Shown here piece after piece: positions 1 through 7,010 of a DNA stretch of 12,750 nucleotides (positions are counted from its first letter, which is position 1; every line of letters begins with the position of its first letter). The position numbers and the translations under genes are program-made. The notes beneath the pieces were generated by a model. That model saw only the letters and a list, made by a program, of their open reading frames with translations. It was not told the origin of the DNA and did not search any database. Location: the NCBI GenBank assembly GCA_031430035.1, contig JANPAS010000198.1, positions 1 through 12,750 of the forward strand. Direction: 5' to 3'. The stretch is from JASGCK01 sp031430035 (GTDB lineage Bacteria > Pseudomonadota > Gammaproteobacteria > Burkholderiales > Burkholderiaceae_C).

Positions 1-484
1 GCAACCGTATGACGTGTACGCCAAGATGGATTTTGATATTCCTGTCGGCAAAACAGGCGACAGCTACGACCGCTACCTCGTTCGCATGGAAGAGATGGCG
101 CAGTCGAACCGCATCATCCAGCAATGCGTGGCTTGGCTCAAAGCTAATCCTGGTCCTGTGATTACGGATAACCACAAAGTCGCCGCGCCCGATCGTGAAT
201 CCATGAAGTCGAATATGGAGGAACTCATCCACCATTTCAAACTTTTCACCGAAGGTTTTTGCGTTCCAGAAGGCGAAGCCTACATGGGCACTGAGCACCC
301 CAAGGGCGAGTTTGGCATCTACATGGTGAGCGATGGCGCGAATAAGCCGTATCGCTTGAAGATCCGTGCTCCAGGCTTTGCGCACCTTGCTGGCCTCGAT
401 GAAATGGCACGCGGTCACATGATTGCGGACGCCGTCGCCATTATCGGCACGATGGATATTGTGTTTGGTGAGATTGATAGGTAA
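1..484 (+). CDS. nuoD: NuoD, NADH-quinone oxidoreductase subunit D (49 kDa subunit), 3' part
   Basis: This is the C-terminal 160 residues of NuoD, cut by the left edge; the frame is open from base 2 and stops at TAA 482-484. NuoD is a peripheral-arm subunit related to the large subunit of NiFe hydrogenases, and together with NuoB and NuoH it forms the quinone-binding pocket. Visible family marks are the YDRYLVRMEEM stretch, the PKGEFGIY motif, the KIRAPGFAHL segment, and the terminal DIVFGEIDR, which is the usual end of the protein. The family commonly reads GTQDIVFGEIDR; here the Q is M. A GTG at position 14 lies in frame but is internal, since homology continues upstream of it. Whether NuoC is separate or fused cannot be seen. 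The stop codon overlaps the nuoE start by one base (TAATG). Confidence 0.97.
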   Translation, partial: QPYDVYAKMDFDIPVGKTGDSYDRYLVRMEEMAQSNRIIQQCVAWLKANPGPVITDNHKVAAPDRESMKSNMEELIHHFKLFTEGFCVPEGEAYMGTEHPKGEFGIYMVSDGANKPYRLKIRAPGFAHLAGLDEMARGHMIADAVAIIGTMDIVFGEIDR

Positions 485-993
485 TGACGATGAGCATATT
501 TTCCGAATCCACCCTAGCGCGCTTCGCTAAAGAAGTCGCCAAATACCCCGCAGACCAAAAGCAATCGGCTGTGATGGCATGTCTTGCGATTGCGCAGCAA
601 GAGCTTGGCTTTGTCTCGCCTGATTCTGAAGCCGCCATCGGCGCGTATTTGGGTATGCCTGTGATTGCCGTGCACGAAGTCACGACCTTCTACAACATGT
701 ACAACCAAGCGCCTGTCGGCAAGTTCAAGCTAAACGTGTGTACCAATTTGCCTTGCCAATTGGGTGCGCATGGTGGCGGACAAAAAGCATTGGATTACGT
801 CTGCGGCAAACTCGGCGTGCAGCCATACGGCACAACGGCTGATGGCGTGTTTACCGTTCAGCCTTCTGAGTGCTTGGGTGCTTGCGCCGATGCACCTGTG
901 CTCTTGGTCAACGACCGCAATATGTGCAGTTTGATGACGAACGCGAAACTGGATTCACTGATCGACGGTTTGAAGGCGGAGGCCACAAAATGA
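484..993 (+). CDS. nuoE: NuoE, NADH-quinone oxidoreductase subunit E (24 kDa, 2Fe-2S)
   Basis: A 169-residue thioredoxin-like ferredoxin subunit of the NADH-input module, which carries the off-path N1a [2Fe-2S] cluster next to the FMN of NuoF. The N-terminal helical part covers about residues 1-75 and includes the motif VHEVTTFYNMY; the thioredoxin-like fold follows. The cluster ligands are C86 and C91 (CTNLPC) and C130 and C134 (CLGAC). C91 and C130 are 39 residues apart because of a Gly-rich stretch GAHGGG right after CQL; I recall about 36 in better-known homologues. The start at 484 gives a TAATG junction with nuoD. The ATG at 490 (MSIF...) is a real alternative, because AGG at 479-481 sits eight bases in front of it. 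The stop overlaps the nuoF start by four bases (ATGA). Confidence 0.97.
   Translation: MTMSIFSESTLARFAKEVAKYPADQKQSAVMACLAIAQQELGFVSPDSEAAIGAYLGMPVIAVHEVTTFYNMYNQAPVGKFKLNVCTNLPCQLGAHGGGQKALDYVCGKLGVQPYGTTADGVFTVQPSECLGACADAPVLLVNDRNMCSLMTNAKLDSLIDGLKAEATK
978..982 (+). promoter_or_regulatory. Ribosome binding site of nuoF
   Basis: GGAGG lies inside the 3' end of nuoE, seven bases before the ATG at 990. It decides the nuoF start: the reading frame is open further upstream to about 870, but that extension lies within conserved NuoE coding sequence and has no NuoF homology. Confidence 0.8.
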
Positions 994-2354
994 GCGTCGA
1001 TACCTTACTCCAATCATTCGCAGCAACAGGCGCAGAGTCCTCCTTCCACGGTCGCCACATCAATCCGCAAATCATGGCGGGGCTGGATGGCAAGAACTGG
1101 TCGCTCAAAGACTACGAAGCTCGCGGCGGGTATGCAGCTTTGAAGAAAATCTTAGGCAAAGATGGTTCAGGCGCGGAGCCACTCACACAAGATCAGGTGA
1201 TTGCTACACTGAAAGAATCTGCCCTGCGCGGACGCGGCGGTGCAGGTTTCCCGACGGGCTTGAAGTGGAGCTTTATGCCCAAGACCTTCCCAGGTCAAAA
1301 GTACATCGTTTGCAATTCGGACGAAGGTGAGCCGGGCACGTGCAAAGACCGTGACATCTTGCAATACAACCCCCACATCGTGATTGAGGGCATGATCATT
1401 GCGGGCTTCTCGATTGGCGCGTCCGTTGGCTACAACTACATCCACGGCGAAATTTTTGCGACCTATGACCGCTTTGAAGCGGCGCTAGAAGAAGCACGCG
1501 CTGCGGGTTATTTGGGCGACAACATTCTAGGTAGCGGACTCAATTTTCAACTCCATGCTTTCCACGGGTTTGGCGCTTACATTTGCGGAGAAGAAACCGC
1601 ACTGCTCGAATCCTTAGAAGGCAAAAAAGGCCAACCTCGCTTTAAACCGCCCTTCCCAGCCAGTTTTGGTCTGTACGGCAAGCCCACGACCATTAACAAC
1701 ACGGAGACCTTCGCAGCTGTGCCGTGGATTATCAGGAATGGCGGACAAGCTTATTTGGAATGCGGCAAGCCCAATAACGGCGGCACCAAGATCTTCTCGA
1801 TCAGCGGCGACGTGGCGCGTCCTGGCAATTACGAAATTCCGCTTGGCACACCGTTTTCTAAGTTATTGGAACTCGCTGGCGGCATCCGCGATGCGGATAA
1901 AGGTCGCACGCTCAAAGCCGTGATTCCTGGTGGATCGTCCATGCCCGTGCTACCAGCCGACATCATGATGGCCACCGACATGGACTACGACAGCATCGCC
2001 AAAGCAGGCTCGATGCTGGGTTCAGGCGCGGTCATCGTCATGGACGACACCCGCTGCATGGTCAAGTCCATGCTTCGCCTCTCCTACTTTTATATGCACG
2101 AGAGCTGCGGTCAATGCACACCCTGCAGGGAGGGCACAGGCTGGCTGTGGCGCGTCATCAATCGTATTGAACACGGCGAGGGCAAGCCTGAAGATTTAGA
2201 TTTGCTGAACTCAGTCGCCGACAACATCCAAGGCCGCACCATCTGCGCCCTAGGCGATGCAGCCGCTATGCCGATGCGCGCCTTCATCAAACATTTCCGC
2301 TCGGAGTTCGAGCACCACATCACGCACAAGACTTGCCTTGTGCCTCAGGATTGA
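990..2354 (+). CDS. nuoF: NuoF, NADH-quinone oxidoreductase subunit F (51 kDa, NADH/FMN binding)
   Basis: A 454-residue flavoprotein that takes a hydride from NADH onto FMN and passes single electrons to the N3 [4Fe-4S] cluster. The glycine-rich NADH/FMN loop GRGGAGFPTG is at residues 81-90, followed by CNSDEGEPGTCKDR (108-121), the second flavin-fold signature. GAYICGEETALL lies near 196-206, and a SLBB-type ubiquitin-like segment near 265-315. The N3 ligands are C373, C376 and C379 in ESCGQCTPCREG plus C419 in GRTICALGD. The length is close to that of other bacterial NuoF proteins. The start at 990 is set by the GGAGG at 978-982 and by the ATGA overlap with nuoE. About the first 20 residues (MSVDTLLQSFAATGAESSFH) are less conserved than what follows. 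All ligands are intact. Confidence 0.98.
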   Translation: MSVDTLLQSFAATGAESSFHGRHINPQIMAGLDGKNWSLKDYEARGGYAALKKILGKDGSGAEPLTQDQVIATLKESALRGRGGAGFPTGLKWSFMPKTFPGQKYIVCNSDEGEPGTCKDRDILQYNPHIVIEGMIIAGFSIGASVGYNYIHGEIFATYDRFEAALEEARAAGYLGDNILGSGLNFQLHAFHGFGAYICGEETALLESLEGKKGQPRFKPPFPASFGLYGKPTTINNTETFAAVPWIIRNGGQAYLECGKPNNGGTKIFSISGDVARPGNYEIPLGTPFSKLLELAGGIRDADKGRTLKAVIPGGSSMPVLPADIMMATDMDYDSIAKAGSMLGSGAVIVMDDTRCMVKSMLRLSYFYMHESCGQCTPCREGTGWLWRVINRIEHGEGKPEDLDLLNSVADNIQGRTICALGDAAAMPMRAFIKHFRSEFEHHITHKTCLVPQD

Positions 2355-2364
2355 GATTTGAACT

Positions 2365-4464
2365 ATGAGCATGATTGAATTCGAACTCGACGGACAAAAA
2401 GTTGAAGCACCTGCTGGCAGCATGGTGATTGCTGCGGCTGAAGCGGCTGGTACTTATATTCCACATTTTTGCTATCACAAGAAACTAACCGTCGCGGCTA
2501 ACTGCCGCATGTGCTTGGTGGACATCGAAAAGATGCCAAAGCCCATGCCTGCTTGCGCGACAGCCATTGCGCCGGGCATGATTGTTCGCACCAAGTCTGA
2601 TAAAGCCATCAAAGCGCAGCAATCGGTGATGGAGTTTTTGCTGATTAACCATCCTCTCGATTGCCCGATTTGCGACCAAGGCGGTGAGTGTCAGTTGCAG
2701 GATTTGGCTGTAGGTTACGGCGGTTCTTCTTCGCGCTACGAAGAAGAAAAGCGTGTCGTGGCAAATAAAGATGTCGGCCCATTGGTGTCGATGGAAGAAA
2801 TGTCACGTTGCATCCACTGCACGCGCTGCGTTCGCTTTGGCCAAGAAGTGGCGGGTGTGATGGAGCTGGGCATGATTCATCGCGGTGAGCATTCTGAAAT
2901 CACCACCATGGTGAAGGACAACGGCTCTGAGGCGATTGACTCGGAACTCTCTGGCAACATGATCGATATTTGCCCTGTGGGAGCACTCACCAGCAAGCCC
3001 TTCCGCTACTCGGCTCGCACATGGGAGCTGTCACGCCGCAAGTCGGTGAGTCCACATGATTCGACTGGCGCGAACCTGATCGTCCAAGTCAAAAACAACA
3101 AAGTGATGCGCGTCGTTCCGCTAGAGAACGAAGCGGTCAACGAGTGCTGGATTGCCGACCGCGACCGCTATAGCTACGAAGCTTTGAATGGTCCAGACCG
3201 CTTGACCTCGCCCATGATTAAACAAGGTGGCGAGTGGAAGGATGTCGATTGGCAGACCGCGCTGGAATACGTGGCGAATGGGATCAAGCAAATCAAATCT
3301 GACCACGGTGCTGCGTCAATTGGTACGCTGGCAAGCCCACATTCAACTGTTGAAGAACTTTTCCTAGCTTCGCAATTTATGCGCGGCATTGGGTCGGACA
3401 ATATTGACTATCGCTTGCGCACAGCCGATTTCAGCAACACTTCTAGCCACGCTGTCCGCTGGCTCGGCACGTCAATTGCATCGTTATCCAATATGCAGCG
3501 CGTGCTAGTTGTTGGCTCAAATCTGCGTAAAGATCACCCGCTGTTTGCACAGCGTATTCGCCAAGCAACGCGCAAGGGCGCTCAGGTCTCGCAAATCAAT
3601 GAAGTCAATCGCGATTGGGCGATGAACATTTCTAACAGCATCATCGCGCCAAGCCAAGATTGGGTCGCAAGCCTTACGGATGCTCGCTTGCAGCAATGGT
3701 TAGGCGCTCCTGAAGTCGCCACTGGCAAGAAAGTTATTTTGCTTGGCAATGCCGCCGCGCATCATGCGAACGCGTCGCAATTGCTGGCGCTGGCGCAGCA
3801 ATTAGCCGCCGCAACTGGCGCAGTTGTGGGCTATTTGACTGAAGCTGCTAATACGGTTGGCGCTCAGTTAGTTGGCGCGATGCCCTCGTCAAATGGCCTG
3901 CAAGCCACGCAGATGCTGGCTTCCGAGGGTAATACCTTGAAAGCCGTACTGCTACTGGGCTGCGAGCCTGCATTCGACTCGGCCGCTGGACACAATGGTG
4001 TAGTTGCGCTATCGAGGATGCAAATGGTGGTGTCGCTGAACGCCTTCAAAACAAATATGGATTGCGCGGATGTACTCTTGCCCATTGCGCCATTTACCGA
4101 AACCTCGGGTACGTTTGTGAACGCTGAAGGCCGTGCGCAAAGCTTCCACGCTGTGGTGAAGCCACTGGGCGAAGCGCGTCCAGCTTGGAAAGTGCTACGT
4201 GTTTTAGGCAATATGCTGGGCGTGACAGGTTTTGATTTTGATTCGTCGCCAGAAGTTTTAGCGGCGGCCAAGCTGGATAATTCAAAACTAAGTAATGCCG
4301 CCAGCCCAAGCGCAGCAAGTCTTGCAGTAGCATCTGCCCCGCAAGGCACAGCCAGCAAGCCTTGCGTGGCATCCATTTATCAACTCGATGGCATCGTTCG
4401 CCGCGCCCCCGCCTTGCAATTAACCAATGACGCACAAAGCGCACATCTGGAGATCGCAGCATGA
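2365..4464 (+). CDS. nuoG: NuoG, NADH-quinone oxidoreductase subunit G (75 kDa, Fe/S)
   Basis: A 699-residue subunit at the head of the peripheral arm that relays electrons from NuoF toward NuoI. The N-terminal ferredoxin domain has 2Fe-2S ligands C36, C47, C50 and C64. The His/Cys site H96, C100, C103, C109 (HPLDCPICDQGGEC) holds the N5 [4Fe-4S] cluster, and C149, C152, C155 with C203 (CIHCTRC...CPVGAL) hold the next one, N4. A molybdopterin-oxidoreductase-like domain without cofactor follows from about residue 220. The extra CxxCxxxC of the E. coli-type N7 cluster is absent (the region reads SVSPHDSTGAN), as in mitochondrial enzymes. Near residues 640-670 there is an Ala/Ser-rich linker before the conserved tail YQLDGIVRRAPALQ. 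The start could be 2365 or the ATG at 2371 (MIEFELDG); neither has a strong ribosome site. The stop overlaps nuoH by four bases. Confidence 0.97.
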   Translation: MSMIEFELDGQKVEAPAGSMVIAAAEAAGTYIPHFCYHKKLTVAANCRMCLVDIEKMPKPMPACATAIAPGMIVRTKSDKAIKAQQSVMEFLLINHPLDCPICDQGGECQLQDLAVGYGGSSSRYEEEKRVVANKDVGPLVSMEEMSRCIHCTRCVRFGQEVAGVMELGMIHRGEHSEITTMVKDNGSEAIDSELSGNMIDICPVGALTSKPFRYSARTWELSRRKSVSPHDSTGANLIVQVKNNKVMRVVPLENEAVNECWIADRDRYSYEALNGPDRLTSPMIKQGGEWKDVDWQTALEYVANGIKQIKSDHGAASIGTLASPHSTVEELFLASQFMRGIGSDNIDYRLRTADFSNTSSHAVRWLGTSIASLSNMQRVLVVGSNLRKDHPLFAQRIRQATRKGAQVSQINEVNRDWAMNISNSIIAPSQDWVASLTDARLQQWLGAPEVATGKKVILLGNAAAHHANASQLLALAQQLAAATGAVVGYLTEAANTVGAQLVGAMPSSNGLQATQMLASEGNTLKAVLLLGCEPAFDSAAGHNGVVALSRMQMVVSLNAFKTNMDCADVLLPIAPFTETSGTFVNAEGRAQSFHAVVKPLGEARPAWKVLRVLGNMLGVTGFDFDSSPEVLAAAKLDNSKLSNAASPSAASLAVASAPQGTASKPCVASIYQLDGIVRRAPALQLTNDAQSAHLEIAA
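4449..4452 (+). promoter_or_regulatory. Ribosome binding site of nuoH
   Basis: GGAG lies in the last codons of nuoG, eight bases before the nuoH ATG at 4461. It supports that start and the four-base ATGA overlap with nuoG. Confidence 0.6.
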
Positions 4465-5543
4465 TTGACGCCATCTTTAATTTCGGTTTGAATTTGTTTT
4501 CTGGCTCGTTCTGGATGAGCATTGCGTGGCCCACCATTTGGGCCCTCATCAAAATTGTTTGCGTACTCGTGCCGCTGCTCTTGTCTGTTGCCTACCTGAC
4601 GCTGTGGGAGCGCAAAGCCATTGGTTGGATGCAAATCCGGATTGGTCCTAATCGTGTCGGTCCGTTTGGACTTTTGCAGCCGATTGCGGATGCACTCAAG
4701 CTGCTTACCAAAGAAATTATTATTCCTGCTGCGGCCAATAAAGCCTTGTTTTTATTAGGCCCCATCATGACCATCATGCCTGCACTCGCAGCTTGGGTCG
4801 TCATCCCATTTGGCCCTGAAGTCGCACTGGCAAACATTAACGCTGGTCTCTTGTTTCTGATGGCAATTACGTCCCTTGAGGTCTACGGCGTCATCATTGC
4901 GGGGTGGGCTTCTAACTCCAAGTACGCTTTCCTTGGTGCACTGCGAGCTTCCGCGCAAATGGTCAGCTACGAAATTGCGATGGGCTTTTGCTTTGTGATC
5001 GTGCTCATGGTGTCCGCGTCACTTAATATGACGGACATCGTGCTCGGCCAAGCCAAAGGCGAGTTTGCGTCTATGGGACTCAATTTCTTATCTTGGAACT
5101 GGCTACCGCTGCTACCTGTGTTTGTCGTGTACGTCATTTCAGGTCTAGCTGAAACCAATCGCCATCCGTTTGACGTAGTGGAAGGTGAGTCCGAAATCGT
5201 CGCAGGTCACATGGTCGAATACTCGGGCATGTCGTTTGCCATGTTCTTCTTGGCTGAATACGCCAATATGTGGCTCGTGTCCATCACTACAGCGATCATG
5301 TTCTTAGGTGGCTGGTTGTCGCCAATCGACAGCGCGTTCTTCAATTGGATTCCTGGCTGGATTTGGCTAGGCCTGAAAACCTTCTGCGTTGTGACGCTCT
5401 TCCTCTGGGTTCGCGCCACCTTCCCGCGCTTCCGCTATGACCAAATCATGCGCCTTGGTTGGAAGATTTTTATCCCCGTCACCTTAGTGTGGCTGGTCGT
5501 GGTGGGCGGTTGGATGCAGACTTCTTGGAACATTTGGAAATAA
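4461..5543 (+). CDS. nuoH: NuoH, NADH-quinone oxidoreductase subunit H (ND1)
   Basis: A 360-residue membrane protein with about eight to nine hydrophobic helices. It joins the peripheral arm to the membrane arm, forms the quinone entry channel, and holds the charged residues of the E-channel. Motifs in order: ERKAIGWMQIRIGPNRVGP (50-68), the quinone-site loop; RASAQMVSYE (162-171); AETNRHPFD (230-238); EGESEIVAG (241-249); and RATFPRFRYDQ (318-328). These are the diagnostic ND1 blocks and all are intact. Just after EGESEIVAG the sequence is H250-M251, where many homologues have F/Y then N/H. The gene is followed by a 12-base gap and nuoI, the same order as in other nuo operons, which fits the physical contact between NuoH and NuoI. 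Confidence 0.98.
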   Translation: MIDAIFNFGLNLFSGSFWMSIAWPTIWALIKIVCVLVPLLLSVAYLTLWERKAIGWMQIRIGPNRVGPFGLLQPIADALKLLTKEIIIPAAANKALFLLGPIMTIMPALAAWVVIPFGPEVALANINAGLLFLMAITSLEVYGVIIAGWASNSKYAFLGALRASAQMVSYEIAMGFCFVIVLMVSASLNMTDIVLGQAKGEFASMGLNFLSWNWLPLLPVFVVYVISGLAETNRHPFDVVEGESEIVAGHMVEYSGMSFAMFFLAEYANMWLVSITTAIMFLGGWLSPIDSAFFNWIPGWIWLGLKTFCVVTLFLWVRATFPRFRYDQIMRLGWKIFIPVTLVWLVVVGGWMQTSWNIWK

Positions 5544-5555
5544 CTAGAGCAAATC

Positions 5556-6059
5556 ATGAACGCCATCTCCAATTTTTCAATCAAAGACTTTTTCAATAGC
5601 TTCATGCTGACGGAGCTGCTCAAGGGCATGCTACTCACGGGCAAGCATGCCTTCCGTCGCAAAATTACGGTGCAGTTCCCCGAAGAAAAAACACCAATTA
5701 GCCCACGTTTTCGTGGTCTGCACGCCCTGCGCCGCTACGAAAACGGTGAAGAGCGCTGCATCGCTTGCAAACTGTGCGAAGCCGTTTGTCCTGCCATGGC
5801 AATCACGATTGAATCCGAAGTGCGCGATGACGGCTCACGCCGCACCTCACGCTACGACATTGACCTCACCAAATGCATCTTCTGCGGCTTCTGCGAAGAG
5901 TCCTGCCCAGTGGACTCGATTGTGGAGACGCACATCTTGGAATATCACGGCGAAAAGCGTGGTGACTTGTACTTCACCAAAGACATGCTGCTCGCCGTGG
6001 GTGATCGCTACGAGAGCGAGATTGCCGCTAATAAAGCGCAAGACGCTAAATACCGCTAA
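5556..6059 (+). CDS. nuoI: NuoI, NADH-quinone oxidoreductase subunit I (23 kDa, two 4Fe-4S)
   Basis: A 167-residue 8Fe ferredoxin-type subunit that carries clusters N6a and N6b, which lie between the NuoG clusters and NuoB/N2. An amphipathic N-terminal helix (about residues 8-32) lies on the membrane near NuoH. The two ligand sets are C68, C71, C74 and C78 (CIACKLCEAVC), and C107, C110, C113 and C117 (CIFCGFCEESC); each has the CxxCxxCxxxCP pattern. The last Cys of each set belongs to the cluster bound mainly by the other set, as in all 2x[4Fe-4S] ferredoxins. Length and the FTKDMLLAVGDRYE-type tail are usual for Proteobacteria. The ATG at 5556 has only a weak AGAG at 5546-5549 in front. A 31-base gap, the longest in this window, separates it from nuoJ. 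Confidence 0.98.
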   Translation: MNAISNFSIKDFFNSFMLTELLKGMLLTGKHAFRRKITVQFPEEKTPISPRFRGLHALRRYENGEERCIACKLCEAVCPAMAITIESEVRDDGSRRTSRYDIDLTKCIFCGFCEESCPVDSIVETHILEYHGEKRGDLYFTKDMLLAVGDRYESEIAANKAQDAKYR

Positions 6060-6072
6060 ACCCAGTTAGAGA

Positions 6073-6086
6073 AATAAGGCTTTATT
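6073..6086 (+). promoter_or_regulatory. Possible small A/U hairpin over the nuoJ ribosome site
   Basis: In the nuoI-nuoJ gap AATAA (6073-6077) can pair with TTATT (6082-6086) around the loop GGCT. The likely nuoJ ribosome site AAGG (6076-6079, eleven bases before the ATG) lies partly in the stem. Five A-U pairs are weak and may mean nothing; I see no U-run, so it does not look like a terminator. Confidence 0.2.
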
Positions 6087-6090
6087 CAAG

Positions 6091-6699
6091 ATGGACATCA
6101 AAACTGGATTTTTTTACGTCTTCTCGGCAATCTTACTGTTCGCGTCATTTCGCGTCATCACCGCCAAGAACCCCGTACACGCAGCACTGTTTTTAGTGCT
6201 AGCGTTTTTTCAAGCGTCCGCCATTTGGATGCTGCTCAAGGCTGAGTTCTTAGCGATAGCCCTCGTGCTCGTTTATGTGGGTGCCGTCATGGTGCTGTTT
6301 CTCTTTGTCGTGATGATGCTGGACATCAACATGGACAAGGTGCGCGACGGTTTTTGGCGGCACTTTCCGCTGGCCGCGACGATTGGCGTGGTGATTGCAC
6401 TGGAGATGATTTGGGTCATCATGGGCAATGTGCGTAAAAGCGAACCCACGCAGGCCGTGGTAGCTCTTGGACAGACCGCTGTGCAGTACTCCAACACGAA
6501 AGAGCTGGGTAAGCTGCTCTACACGCAGTACCTTTATCCCGTACAAATTGCAGCGGTCATTTTGTTAGTCGCTATCGTGGCGGCTATTGCACTTACGCTG
6601 CGTGGACGCAAAGACAGCAAACATGTCGCCCCGCACGACCAAATTAAAGTGAAAGCCAAAGACCGTATGGAAGTGATCAAGATGGAGGCCAGCGTATGA
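6091..6699 (+). CDS. nuoJ: NuoJ, NADH-quinone oxidoreductase subunit J (ND6)
   Basis: A 202-residue membrane protein with five predicted helices (about residues 5-22, 28-49, 53-76, 93-112 and 150-170) and a charged cytoplasmic tail. In complex I this is ND6, whose third helix changes between alpha and pi-bulge forms and links quinone reduction to the proton path. That helix is recognisable here as LVYVGAVMVLFLFVVMM (60-76), with E52 and Y62 at the usual places and D78 just after it. The start at 6091 gives the normal N-terminus; the nearest ribosome site is AAGG at 6076-6079. The lysine-rich C-terminal tail (about 171-197) varies in the family. The gene overlaps nuoK by four bases, matching the tight contact of the two proteins. 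Confidence 0.97.
   Translation: MDIKTGFFYVFSAILLFASFRVITAKNPVHAALFLVLAFFQASAIWMLLKAEFLAIALVLVYVGAVMVLFLFVVMMLDINMDKVRDGFWRHFPLAATIGVVIALEMIWVIMGNVRKSEPTQAVVALGQTAVQYSNTKELGKLLYTQYLYPVQIAAVILLVAIVAAIALTLRGRKDSKHVAPHDQIKVKAKDRMEVIKMEASV
6684..6688 (+). promoter_or_regulatory. Ribosome binding site of nuoK
   Basis: GGAGG lies in the last codons of nuoJ, seven bases before the nuoK ATG at 6696. It is among the strongest sites in the window and fixes the nuoK start. Confidence 0.75.
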
Positions 6700-7004
6700 C
6701 CATTACTCTTAGCCACTATTTAAGTTTAGGCGCACTGCTGTTTGCGATGTCCATCGTGGGCATCTTTTTGAATCGCCGCAACCTCATCGTACTACTCATG
6801 GCCATCGAGCTCATGCTGCTTGCGGTCAATATGAACTTCGTCGCGTTCTCTCATTATTTGGGGGACATGCATGGACAAATTTTTGTCTTTTTCATTTTGA
6901 CCGTTGCCGCTGCCGAGTCTGCCATTGGTCTCGCGATTTTGGTGCTCTTGTTCCGTAACAAGAACAGCATCAGCGTGGAAGAACTGAACGAGTTGAAGGG
7001 TTAA
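6696..7004 (+). CDS. nuoK: NuoK, NADH-quinone oxidoreductase subunit K (ND4L)
   Basis: A 102-residue protein with three membrane helices (about residues 6-23, 29-51 and 59-86), the usual size of ND4L. It sits between NuoJ/NuoH and NuoN and carries two membrane-buried glutamates of the central proton path, seen here as E38 (in AIELML) and E74 (in AAAESAIGLA); these correspond to the essential E36 and E72 of the E. coli protein. The tail KNSISVEELNELKG is typical. The gene begins inside the nuoJ stop (ATGA) and is followed after six bases by nuoL. Confidence 0.98.
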   Translation: MTITLSHYLSLGALLFAMSIVGIFLNRRNLIVLLMAIELMLLAVNMNFVAFSHYLGDMHGQIFVFFILTVAAAESAIGLAILVLLFRNKNSISVEELNELKG

Positions 7005-7010
7005 TTCACA

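Noticed and set aside
870..989. A longer NuoF beginning at 870
   Set aside because: The extra 40 residues are an out-of-frame reading of the conserved NuoE C-terminus; the GGAGG-preceded ATG at 990 is clearly better.
3864..4376. 170-codon open frame on the minus strand inside nuoG
   Set aside because: It lies fully opposite conserved NuoG sequence, shows no recognisable domain, and is explained by codon bias of the Ala-rich 3' part of nuoG.
4094..4552. 152-codon open frame on the minus strand across the nuoG/nuoH junction
   Set aside because: It has no family signature and runs opposite two well-supported overlapping genes.
5647..6069. 140-codon plus-strand open frame in another phase of nuoI
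   Set aside because: Its Ser/Ala/Cys-rich translation is a frame-shifted reading of nuoI, whose own frame has both perfect 4Fe-4S motifs.
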